Assembly: GCF_003569915.1 (NCBI RefSeq) | Contig: NZ_KZ984440.1 | Coordinates: 186,001 to 250,000 of the forward strand | Length of the DNA: 64,000 nucleotides | Origin: Comamonas testosteroni | Lineage (GTDB): Bacteria > Pseudomonadota > Gammaproteobacteria > Burkholderiales > Burkholderiaceae_C | Direction of reading: 5' to 3' | Part shown: in pieces, positions 18,521 through 26,160 of the stretch | Numbering within the stretch: position 1 is the first letter of the stretch | Layout: each line of letters begins with the position of its first letter | Notes under the pieces: model-generated | Seen by the model: only the letters and a program-made list of their open reading frames with translations | Databases searched by the model: none | What the model was told of the DNA's origin: nothing | Made by a program: the position numbers and the translations under genes

Positions 18521-19420
18521 TTATTTGCGCGATGAGACGACGATACCCGCCACGATCAGCGCAAAGGCGACGGCGTGGTACAGATGCGGGGTCTCACCCA
18601 GCACGGGAATCGACAGCAGGGCGGTGAACAGCGGAATCAGATTGCCAAAAAATCCCGCAATCGCCGGTGTGGCCCGCTGCACGCCCATACCCCAGAAGCG
18701 ATAGGCCAGAATGGCCGGGCCAACTGCAATGAACAGCAAAGCGCCCAGCAGCGGCCAGCCGGCCACAAAGTGGAACTGGCCCAGCGCGGCCTCGCCCGCC
18801 GTGAAGAGACCTGACCAGATCAGGCCAAACAGCACCTGCGCGAGCAAAAAGCTGGCCCAGTGGGCTTTGACTTCGGCGGGCCCTGTGCTGCGCGACAGCA
18901 GCCAGGTGTAGAAAGCCCAGGAAATCGTGGCTAGCACCATGAACAGGTCGCCCGCCACAAAGCGCAGCCTCAAGAGCGTATGCAGATCGCCGCGCGACAT
19001 CACTACCACCACACCCAGCACGGAAAGCAGGGCGCCCCACATCTGGCGGCGACTCACGCCAATGCCCCAGCACAGGCGCCCAATCGCCAGCATCCACACC
19101 GGCATGCTGGAGCCGACCAGTGTCACATTCAGCGGCGTGGAGGTCTTGAGCGCCAGATACAGCAGCGCGTTGTAGCAGCCAATGCCCAGCAGTCCCAAAA
19201 GCGCGTACTGCCGCCACAGCGGCCAGATCGGGCTGTCCCTGCGCAGCACCTTCCAGGCCAGCGGCAGCAGCAGCACAAAGGCGATGCTCCAGCGCATGAA
19301 GTTGAGCGCAAATGGCGAGATCAGGTCATGTGCCAGACGGCCCACAATGGCGTTGCCCGCCCATAGCAGCGGCGCAAGGGCCAGCATGGCCGCAGTGGAA
19401 GGCTTGAGCGAGGAATTCAT
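18521..19420 (-). CDS. EamA/DMT-family transporter
   Basis: Ten-segment inner-membrane exporter of the drug/metabolite transporter superfamily, probably for amino acids or other metabolites. Two EamA repeats are visible: the first begins LALAPLLWAGNAIVGRLA (about residues 12-29), and the second starts near FMVLATISWAFYTWLLSR (about 161). The length is 299 aa from the ATG at 19420. An upstream in-frame ATG at 19570 would add 50 residues that overlap the divergent Nudix gene and look non-coding, so I rejected it. Confidence 0.9.
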   Translation of the reverse strand: MNSSLKPSTAAMLALAPLLWAGNAIVGRLAHDLISPFALNFMRWSIAFVLLLPLAWKVLRRDSPIWPLWRQYALLGLLGIGCYNALLYLALKTSTPLNVTLVGSSMPVWMLAIGRLCWGIGVSRRQMWGALLSVLGVVVVMSRGDLHTLLRLRFVAGDLFMVLATISWAFYTWLLSRSTGPAEVKAHWASFLLAQVLFGLIWSGLFTAGEAALGQFHFVAGWPLLGALLFIAVGPAILAYRFWGMGVQRATPAIAGFFGNLIPLFTALLSIPVLGETPHLYHAVAFALIVAGIVVSSRK

Positions 19421-19529
19421 GGGCAGAACTGTAATGCGCGCCGGGCATGGGCGAGACCGGGCACCGAGTTGCCATGTCGCAAATGGTGATGCAAGACATG
19501 GCGTTTCGAGAAGCAGCACAATGCGGGGC

Positions 19530-20333
19530 ATGAAGCAGGAAACACGCGACTGGCTGCAGCAGCGGCGCAATGAAAGCTATCAGGAGCCGCTGCGCCCGCG
19601 CCGCAGCCTCTGTGTGCAAGGCCATGTCATTGGCTCGCTGGATGCCGATTTTGTACAGCAACTGGGCGGGGCCGCACTGGCCGCGCATGGCGTGCAACTG
19701 CATCTGAGCGAAGGCCAGTGGTTGCTGCAGGGCGAGGGCACGGCCACTGAAAAACTCAACCGTCTGGCTCAGGCCATGCGCGCTGCCGGGCTGGCGGGTG
19801 CTTGGCGCAATGAGCAACTGGCCGTCTGCAATACCAGCGACCAGATGGTGGCCACCATAGAGCGCGGCGCCGTGCGGCCTCTGGGCATTGCCACCCGCGC
19901 CGTGCATCTGGTCGGGCTCAGCCCCGAAGGTGCTGTCTGGGTGCAGCAGCGCGCCAGCAACAAGGCCACGAATCCCGATATGTGGGACACCTTGATGGGC
20001 GGCATGGTCTCTGCGCAGGACAGCCTGCCTGACGCTTTGGCGCGTGAGACCTGGGAAGAGGCAGGCCTGCGCATTCATGAACTGGAGCAACTGCTGCATG
20101 GCGGTCATGTGCAGTTTTCGCGCCCCTGCGACGAGGCCGAAGGCCGGGGCTATATGCTCGAGCGCATTGACTGGTGCTCGGCCACCGTGCCGGCTTCGCT
20201 CAAACCCCGCAATCAGGATGGCGAGGTGCAGCGTTTTGAGTTGCTGACGCTGGATGTGCTGGAAGACTGGCTGGTGCAGGGGCGTTTTACGCCAGAAGCG
20301 ACGCTGATTCTTGCGGCGTATATGGGCTGGTAA
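19530..20333 (+). CDS. DUF4743-Nudix hydrolase
   Basis: Two-domain protein of 267 aa. The N-terminal DUF4743 domain (about residues 1-120) precedes a Nudix domain with a box near GGMVSAQDSLPDALARE followed by TWEEAGL; the usual first Glu is Asp here. The pairing resembles fungal and plant thiamine-diphosphate-related Nudix proteins, but the substrate is unknown. I chose the ATG at 19530; another ATG at 19521 is equally close. It is divergent from the EamA gene, with a 109-base shared upstream region. Confidence 0.85.
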   Translation: MKQETRDWLQQRRNESYQEPLRPRRSLCVQGHVIGSLDADFVQQLGGAALAAHGVQLHLSEGQWLLQGEGTATEKLNRLAQAMRAAGLAGAWRNEQLAVCNTSDQMVATIERGAVRPLGIATRAVHLVGLSPEGAVWVQQRASNKATNPDMWDTLMGGMVSAQDSLPDALARETWEEAGLRIHELEQLLHGGHVQFSRPCDEAEGRGYMLERIDWCSATVPASLKPRNQDGEVQRFELLTLDVLEDWLVQGRFTPEATLILAAYMGW

Positions 20334-20403
20334 GGCTCGCTGACAACAGGCGTGGACCGCTGCGGCTATCGGGCTAGAGGCCGAATCGGCACAATGCCAG
20401 TCC

Positions 20404-22155
20404 ATGCCCGAACACACTTTGATCTCCGCGCAGTCCGCCCAGCGCATCACTCTGGTCTCTGTCAATGGACTGGCCGATGCACAGGCAGCGGGCTGGGCAC
20501 TGGCTCTGAGCCAGTCACAGATGCCGGGTTGCCGGGCCCTGCTGTGCAGCCCCGTGCGACCCGCTGATCTACCCGAATCCGTGGAGCATCTGGAGATCGC
20601 GCCGCTGGACTATCAGGGCTACAGCTGGTTTGTGCTGTTCATGCTCTGGCGTGTGATTCATACCGAGTTCGCGCTGATCGTGCAGGACGATGGCTGGGTG
20701 CTCGATGGCAGGCTGTGGAGCGATGAGTATCTGAACTACGACTATGTGGGCGCGCCAGTGCATCTGGCCAGAGTCAGCAGCCCTGAGGGTGAGTACTGGA
20801 GCCGTGGTTTTGCCTGGGCCGAGGGCTTGCCGGACGGGCATAGCGCGGTGCCGGTGCTCAATGGCGGCTTCAGCCTGCGCTGCCAAAAACTCATGCGGGC
20901 CTTTGCCGATCATCCACAGCTGCAGGTGACGGTTCCTGCGCCGGATCAGGTGTTCGAGAACCCCCTGAAACTGGGCTGGAGCGGCGATGTTCTCAATGAG
21001 GACGTGCAGCTCACCGGGGTTCTGAGGCCGCAGCTGGAGGCTCTGGGCTTTCGTTTTGCGCCTTTGGAGCTGGCCACCCGTTTTGCCATTGAATATGCCG
21101 GACCGCAGCACCTGGGCATGGATGCCATGGGGCTTTTCGGCCACCACGCCAGAACCCGCAAGCTGGCGGGTCTGAACCCACTGACGGTGCGCTGCAGCGC
21201 CTCACGCGAAGCGGTGGATTCGGTGTTTGGCGAAGCGCAGCTGATGCAGATGCTGGAGCAGCGTGGCTACCGCATCGAGTACGCCGATGAACCCGCCAGA
21301 CGCCGCGTATACGACTGCTTTACCTATAACGGTGAGTTCGAGGTGTTGCAGATCCGTTTGCATGAGCTGGCCGACGTGGTGGACTGCTTTGTGATTGTGG
21401 AGGCCACGCGCACTTTCGCGGGTGACGTAAAACCTTTGACGCTGGACTTGTCCGCCCCGCAGCTGGCTGCGTTCAAGGATCGTATCCGCTATGTGGTGGT
21501 GGACGATATGCCCGACGATCCGCCCGGTGTGAAACCCGAGGACGTGGAGCGCGACTGGCTCAACGAGCCGCCGAAGACGGGCTTTTGGCGGCGTGAGAAA
21601 TACCAGCGCAATCAGATCATGCGCGGTCTTGCCGATGCGCAGCCCGATGACCTGATCATGGTCTCCGATGCCGATGAAATCCCGCGCGCCCAGACCGTGC
21701 GCTGGATGCAGCAGCAGCCCGCCGATCAGGTGTTCGGTCTTGTGCTGTGGTTCTACTACTTCTACGCCAACTACCGCAATGTGCGAGGCGGCGAGTCACA
21801 TTCCGTCTGGAGCGTTGCTGCTTCAAGGCGCTGGTTTGAACGGGGAACACCCGATCAGCTACGCATGGGTGTGCGCATGGGGGCTGTTGCTGCCACGCTG
21901 ATCCGGGATGCGGGCTGGCATTTCTCCTATCTGGGCATGGGCGAGGAGCAGATACGCCGGAAGATTGCCGGGTTTGCGCACCAGGAATACAACGACGCTG
22001 AATTTCTTCGCCGCATTGACTTGAAAACCATCGTCGGCAGCGGTCAGGACCTGTTTGGAAGACCCGGCTATGTCTGGGGCGTGATGGCTGCGGACGAGGC
22101 TCCTGGCTATCTGTGCCAAAGCCCACAGTTGGCGCATTTGTTCTTTGTGCCGTAG
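20404..22155 (+). CDS. DUF5672-GT17 fusion glycosyltransferase
   Basis: Protein of 583 aa with two carbohydrate-type domains. The N-terminal part (about residues 15-235) matches DUF5672: WFVLFMLWRVIHTEFALIVQ, DDGWVLDGRLWSDEYLNYDY, VGAP and LNGGFSLR. The C-terminal part (about 298-583) matches GT17 glycosyltransferases: RRVYDCFTYNGEFEVLQIRL, a CFVIVEAT strand, WRREKYQRNQI and the acidic MVSDADEIPR. GT17 includes eukaryotic beta-1,4-mannosyl-glycoprotein N-acetylglucosaminyltransferase; bacterial members are poorly known. There is no signal peptide, so it should act in the cytoplasm. The next gene, convergent, is a methyltransferase that could modify the same glycan (inference). Confidence 0.82.
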   Translation: MPEHTLISAQSAQRITLVSVNGLADAQAAGWALALSQSQMPGCRALLCSPVRPADLPESVEHLEIAPLDYQGYSWFVLFMLWRVIHTEFALIVQDDGWVLDGRLWSDEYLNYDYVGAPVHLARVSSPEGEYWSRGFAWAEGLPDGHSAVPVLNGGFSLRCQKLMRAFADHPQLQVTVPAPDQVFENPLKLGWSGDVLNEDVQLTGVLRPQLEALGFRFAPLELATRFAIEYAGPQHLGMDAMGLFGHHARTRKLAGLNPLTVRCSASREAVDSVFGEAQLMQMLEQRGYRIEYADEPARRRVYDCFTYNGEFEVLQIRLHELADVVDCFVIVEATRTFAGDVKPLTLDLSAPQLAAFKDRIRYVVVDDMPDDPPGVKPEDVERDWLNEPPKTGFWRREKYQRNQIMRGLADAQPDDLIMVSDADEIPRAQTVRWMQQQPADQVFGLVLWFYYFYANYRNVRGGESHSVWSVAASRRWFERGTPDQLRMGVRMGAVAATLIRDAGWHFSYLGMGEEQIRRKIAGFAHQEYNDAEFLRRIDLKTIVGSGQDLFGRPGYVWGVMAADEAPGYLCQSPQLAHLFFVP

Positions 22156-22164
22156 TCTGGGGTT

Positions 22165-22794
22165 TTAGTCCGAGATTTTCTGCACGTATAGCTGGTACAT
22201 CGGGGTTTGCAGAACCTGCAGCTTGTTGAAATACAGGTTCACAAAAGCATCGATGGCAGGCTTGGGGCAGCGCAGGAGATCTTTTTTGCCATCCAGGTTC
22301 TCTGACCAGAGGTAGTCGTCAAAGGCGAGCACGCCGCCGACTTTCAGCAGGCGAAACGCCAGCACAGCGTCGCAGAGGACATCGGGCGCCTGGTGGGAGC
22401 CATCGACGTAGATGAAGTCGAAATAGTGCTTTCCATGCTGGCTCAGCAAGGTGGCCAGCACCAGGTCCGAAAAACCTCTGTGCACGACGACCTGGGCCTT
22501 GGCCTGTGTGCTGTCCAGCGCTTTCTGAATATTGCCTTGAAACCGCTGGTACACGGCATCCATGTCAGTGCCTGCGCTTTGGTGCTCGATGCCGCCCTCC
22601 CAGGTATCCACGCAGTGGATTTCGTGGGTTGAAAAGGCATCGCTGTTTTCAATCAGAAAGCAGGTGGCCGCACCCTCATAGGAGCCGATTTCCAGAACTC
22701 TTTGTGGTGCAATCTGAGGCAGCAGCTGCGGCCAGATCTGGCGGGAGTAGGTATCGAACCAGTTGTTGGTGACTTGATAGGTCGGCGAAGTCAT
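22165..22794 (-). CDS. Class I SAM-dependent methyltransferase
   Basis: Methyltransferase of 209 aa resembling the Methyltransf_24/CmcI-type group. Motif I is VLEIGSYEGAATCFL (about residues 33-47), HCVDTWEGG gives the acidic residue, FDFIYVDGSHQAPDVLCDA (about 126-144) is the metal-binding-like segment, and KVGGVLAFDDYLW follows. Such enzymes often O-methylate sugars or macrolides. The ATG at 22794 has an AGG six bases upstream and is preferred over the ATG at 22800. It is convergent with the glycosyltransferase, only nine bases apart. Confidence 0.82.
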   Translation of the reverse strand: MTSPTYQVTNNWFDTYSRQIWPQLLPQIAPQRVLEIGSYEGAATCFLIENSDAFSTHEIHCVDTWEGGIEHQSAGTDMDAVYQRFQGNIQKALDSTQAKAQVVVHRGFSDLVLATLLSQHGKHYFDFIYVDGSHQAPDVLCDAVLAFRLLKVGGVLAFDDYLWSENLDGKKDLLRCPKPAIDAFVNLYFNKLQVLQTPMYQLYVQKISD

Positions 22795-22856
22795 GGGCAT
22801 CCTCAGGCCAGGGGGATGCCCCTATCGTAGCGACAGCTGCAGTGGTCAGCGAGCGA

Positions 22857-24521
22857 TCAGCGATTGTTCTCGAGCGCGTTGGCCTTGAGGCGGCTGGGCG
22901 CCAGCGCACCGGCTTGCTCCAGTATCGGATAGGCCACCGAGCACAGCAAAGAGTTGATGCGCTTCAGGTCGCTGATCATGTCGATGTGCAGCGAGCTGGT
23001 TTCGATGCTCGAGACCGTATGCTGCGACAGGCGTGCCAGATGGGTGGCGGCGTAGGCCAGTTCCAGATCACGAAAGCGCGCTTTTTCTTCGAGCAGCTTC
23101 TGGGCTTCACGCACATTGCCGTTGAGGAACACACTCATGGCCAGTCGCAGATTGTCCAGCAGGTGCTGGGTCAGCTCGCGGATTTCCTGCTTGCCGGCGT
23201 CCGAGAACTGGCGGCCCTTCTTGATCTTCTTGTCCTCCAGATCCAGCAGCACACGCTCGATGATGTCGCCGATCTGCTCCATATTGATGGTGAAGCTGAT
23301 GATTTCCGTCCAGCGCTGACCTTCGCGCTCGTCCAGTTCGGCGCGCGAGATCTTGGTCATGTAGTACTTGATGGCCGAGTACAGATCGTCCACCGTGCCT
23401 TCCAGATGCCGTACTTCCTCGGACAGCTTGGCGTCATCGGTCTCGGCCACTTTCTGCAGGCCGATCAGCATGGACTCCACCACATCGGCCTGGTGCAGCG
23501 ACTCCCGCACGGCGCAGGTGATGGCCAGCGACGGTGTGGACAGCGCGGACGGGTCCAGATGGCGCGGGCGCAGCAGCTTGGCGGTGCTTTCTTCCTCGGG
23601 CTTGGGCAGCATGGCCGTGACCCAGCGGGCGACCAGTTGCGTCAAACCAATGAAGCACAGGCTGTTGAAGATATTGAAGGCCAGATGGAACATCACCACG
23701 TTCTGGCCCTGGCCGGACAGGTAGGGTTGCACATAGTGCGACCACAGCCCGATGAACGGCGCCACAATGGCCACGCCCATGATCTTGAACAGCAGATTGC
23801 CGATAGTGACCTGGCGTTCTTCGATGGGCGACTTGGCCGTTGTGATGGCCGCCACCAGGCCACTGCCGAGGTTGGCTCCCAGCGTCAGGCCCAGGGCCAC
23901 ATCGAGCGGAATGGCGCCCGAGCTGGCCATGGCGGCAATCAGCAGCACCACGGCCAGGCTGGAGTAGGCCACGACGGCCAGCACGGCACCCAGCAGCAGC
24001 TCCATGAACAGATCGCTGCTGACCGAGGCCAGCAAGGTGCGCACGGCTTCGGCCTGCAGCAGCGGCTCGGTGGCTTCCACCACCAGACGCAGGGCCAGCA
24101 GCATCAGGCCCAGACCAATCAGCACGCGGCCAATGCGCCCGGGTTTGGAGTCCTTGCGCGAGATATACAGCACCACGCCCACAAAAATGAACAGGGGCGA
24201 AAGCCAGGACAGGTCGGTGGAGAACAGCACGGCCATCAGCGCCGTACCCACATCGGCACCGCGCATCACGGCCAGCGCCGAAGGCAAAGAGATGAGACCC
24301 TGGCCCACAAAGGACGAGGTCATCAGGGACGTGGCTGTGCTGGACTGCACCAGAGCAGTCACACCCATGCCCGAGAGTGCGGCAGAAAAACGGTTGCTCA
24401 TGCTGCGCGCAAGAATATTGCGCAGATTGGCACCAAAGACCTGCAGAACGCCGACACGCACCATCTGAGAGCCCCAGATCAACAGGGCGATGGCTGCTAA
24501 AAGATTCAGTAAATGCTTCAT
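22857..24521 (-). CDS. Na/Pi cotransporter family protein with PhoU-like domain
   Basis: NptA/YjbB-type transporter of 554 aa. Two Na/Pi repeats carry the signature QSSTATSLM (about residues 61-69) and GANLGSGL (about 216-223), within eight or more membrane segments. A cytoplasmic PhoU-like helical domain (about 350-540) follows. The E. coli relative exports phosphate. It is single here, next to no other phosphate gene; the pit-DUF47 pair is 32 kb away. Confidence 0.92.
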   Translation of the reverse strand: MKHLLNLLAAIALLIWGSQMVRVGVLQVFGANLRNILARSMSNRFSAALSGMGVTALVQSSTATSLMTSSFVGQGLISLPSALAVMRGADVGTALMAVLFSTDLSWLSPLFIFVGVVLYISRKDSKPGRIGRVLIGLGLMLLALRLVVEATEPLLQAEAVRTLLASVSSDLFMELLLGAVLAVVAYSSLAVVLLIAAMASSGAIPLDVALGLTLGANLGSGLVAAITTAKSPIEERQVTIGNLLFKIMGVAIVAPFIGLWSHYVQPYLSGQGQNVVMFHLAFNIFNSLCFIGLTQLVARWVTAMLPKPEEESTAKLLRPRHLDPSALSTPSLAITCAVRESLHQADVVESMLIGLQKVAETDDAKLSEEVRHLEGTVDDLYSAIKYYMTKISRAELDEREGQRWTEIISFTINMEQIGDIIERVLLDLEDKKIKKGRQFSDAGKQEIRELTQHLLDNLRLAMSVFLNGNVREAQKLLEEKARFRDLELAYAATHLARLSQHTVSSIETSSLHIDMISDLKRINSLLCSVAYPILEQAGALAPSRLKANALENNR

Positions 24522-24628
24522 GTGCTGCAAGCGAAGAAGCGAACTAATGTAACCCCGGCAGGCTGAGTCTGCTGCGGACGCTTCCTCTTAACGCACTTTG
24601 CGGTGCGGAATAAAAGAACACAATAGAA

Positions 24629-24660
24629 CAAAAACGAACTTGTTCAAACAAGGTTTTTAC
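24629..24660. repeat. Inverted repeat in divergent promoter region
   Basis: CTTGTT-CA-AACAAG flanked by AAAAAC and GTTTTT. It lies in the AT-rich region between the divergent Na/Pi gene and the unknown membrane protein gene. It may be an operator or a small terminator; the arms alone do not decide. Confidence 0.45.
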
Positions 24661-24698
24661 TGATAAAACACAGATCAATTATCCGCCACAGCCATGAT

Positions 24699-24730
24699 TC
24701 TGGTTGTATAAGCCGCTATCAAAATAAAAG
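24699..24730 (-). repeat. Half copy of the dispersed AT-rich repeat
   Basis: The minus strand reads TTTTGATAGCGGCTTATAC. Only the first half of the family pattern is recognisable. It ends eight bases before the ATG of the unknown membrane protein gene, so it would form its leader. Confidence 0.4.
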
Positions 24731-24737
24731 GTGTTCC

Positions 24738-25457
24738 ATGATCCCTGGTGCAGGAGGTGCGGCCGCCGCTGGCAATTTGCTGATTCTGTTGGGCATCTTG
24801 CTGGGCGTGCTGCTGCTGTCATGGTGGGGCTGGCGCTGGTGGAGTGCGCATCGCGGCACGCCGCGCCCGCCGTTGCGTGCGTGGCAGTGGATTGCTGCCG
24901 TATTGCTGTCCGTGCTGCCTATCTTCACTGCGGTGATGTGGGTGGAGTGGATGATTGGTGACCACCTGCGTGAACGTCAGCAGGTGCAGCAGGACCGGCT
25001 GCGGTTTTTTACCCTGCCGCAGGCAGTGAACTGGGGCGACATGGTGGTGCCGGCGGGCAGCCATGTGCAGCGTGAGTTGCTGGATGACTTAGAACTCCCG
25101 AAGGGTGATGCATCAGACTTGCGCACGATGACGGATATTCGCTTTACGCAGGCGGTTACGCTGGGCGATATGTCTGTCAACGCCCTGGGCTGGAATGGCA
25201 ACTGGTTGCTGCTGGAGCTGGCCAAACCGCATCGCTTTGCACAACAAGATTGCCCTGCGGGCTATACGGCGCAGTTCAAAGCGCTCAAACCTCGCACTGT
25301 GCTGCAGGATGTGCCTTTCCCAGTCTATGAAGCGCAGCCGCTGCATATGGCGGACTGGCAGTTTGACAGCTGCTTCAATTCGCGCGTCATCATGATGCGC
25401 TACTGGAAGGGAGAAGAGTTGGTGTCTCTCGATCCACCCGACTACGGCCTGGACTGA
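24738..25457 (+). CDS. Uncharacterised membrane protein
   Basis: Protein of 239 aa that I do not recognise. Two membrane segments lie near the N-terminus (about residues 11-32 and 49-73, the first with a run of Leu and Trp). A soluble domain of about 165 residues follows, rich in beta-type stretches with NWGDMVVPAGSHVQRELLD and two cysteines (about 172 and 212) that could pair if the domain faces the periplasm. The ribosome site is weak and lies in the repeat-derived leader. A good terminator follows. Confidence 0.75.
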   Translation: MIPGAGGAAAAGNLLILLGILLGVLLLSWWGWRWWSAHRGTPRPPLRAWQWIAAVLLSVLPIFTAVMWVEWMIGDHLRERQQVQQDRLRFFTLPQAVNWGDMVVPAGSHVQRELLDDLELPKGDASDLRTMTDIRFTQAVTLGDMSVNALGWNGNWLLLELAKPHRFAQQDCPAGYTAQFKALKPRTVLQDVPFPVYEAQPLHMADWQFDSCFNSRVIMMRYWKGEELVSLDPPDYGLD

Positions 25458-25462
25458 CATGA

Positions 25463-25496
25463 AAAAACCGCTGCCGGAATCGGTCAGCGGTTTTCT
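25463..25496. terminator. Terminator between unknown membrane gene and lspA
   Basis: AAAAAACCGCTG and CAGCGGTTTTCT form a ten-base stem around an 11-base loop. A-rich on the left and T-rich on the right, it can serve both convergent genes. Confidence 0.85.
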
Positions 25497-25497
25497 A

Positions 25498-25534
25498 AAA
25501 TGATAGCAGTAAGTCTATATGATGTTTAGACTTT
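25498..25534 (+). repeat. Dispersed AT-rich repeat copy, end of lspA
   Basis: TGATAGCAGTAAGTCTATAT, then GATGTTTAGAC. The TAA stop of lspA (25526-25528, minus strand) is inside it. Nearly identical to the copy at 32066-32102. Confidence 0.75.
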
Positions 25535-26032
25535 GGCGCGTTTTGCTCTTAAAACTTCATCCAGAATCAGCAAAACCGCGCCCAGCGTAATGCCCATATC
25601 GGCCACGTTGAAGGCCGGGAAGTGGCTGGCGCCCCAGTAAAAGTCCAGAAAGTCCACCACATAGCCATGCTGCAGGCGGTCCACCACATTGCCGATGGCG
25701 CCGCCCAAAATGCTGGACAGTGACAGGCAGAACACCTTCTGGTCCGGGTGCTTGCGCAACTGCCAGACGATGATGATGGTGGCCACGACCGCAATGGCCA
25801 CAAACAGCCAGCGCTGCCAGCCGCTGCCGCCGGCCAGGAACGAAAACGCCGCACCCGTGTTGTGCGCGCGCACGATGTTGAAGAAGCTGGTGATGGGCGT
25901 CCAGTCACCGTACTGGTAGTGGCTCAGGATCAGCTGCTTGGTGATCTGATCCACGCCGATGATGACCAGCGCCCACAGAAGCCAAGGCCAGATACGGCCA
26001 ATGCCTGCGGGGGAAGTCTGGGTGTTGCTCAT
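25526..26032 (-). CDS. lspA: Lipoprotein signal peptidase II (LspA)
   Basis: Inner-membrane aspartyl protease that cleaves prolipoprotein signal peptides after lipid attachment. Four membrane segments are visible. The first catalytic Asp lies in [11 protein letters not shown] and the second in [27 protein letters not shown] is the usual loop. The length of 168 aa is normal. It is last in the ribF-ileS-lspA operon, after a 128-base spacer with a long imperfect hairpin. The final Val codon and the stop codon derive from a repeat copy. Confidence 0.97.
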   Translation of the reverse strand: MSNTQTSPAGIGRIWPWLLWALVIIGVDQITKQLILSHYQYGDWTPITSFFNIVRAHNTGAAFSFLAGGSGWQRWLFVAIAVVATIIIVWQLRKHPDQKVFCLSLSSILGGAIGNVVDRLQHGYVVDFLDFYWGASHFPAFNVADMGITLGAVLLILDEVLRAKRAKV

Positions 26033-26062
26033 GGCAGTTCTTCGGTGACTATGGTTTTAAGA

Positions 26063-26137
26063 GTGGCTGGCGCTGGTTGTTCATCTCTTTCAAGCCTGTT
26101 TGGCACTGAAAGAGACTGCCAGCCAGCGCTGGCAGCT
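26063..26137. repeat. Long imperfect hairpin between ileS and lspA
   Basis: The arms GGCTGGCGCTGG and CCAGCGCTGGCAG enclose a second pair, CTCTTTC and GAAAGAG, around a 16-base loop. It can form an extended stem in the intercistronic RNA. No T-tract follows on the minus strand, so it is not a standard terminator. Confidence 0.55.
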
Positions 26138-26160
26138 CACTTTTTGATGAATACTGGGCT

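Noticed and set aside
19420-19570. Longer start for the EamA transporter at 19570.
   Set aside because: The added 50 residues are Cys/Arg-rich, overlap the divergent Nudix gene start and lack homology to transporters.
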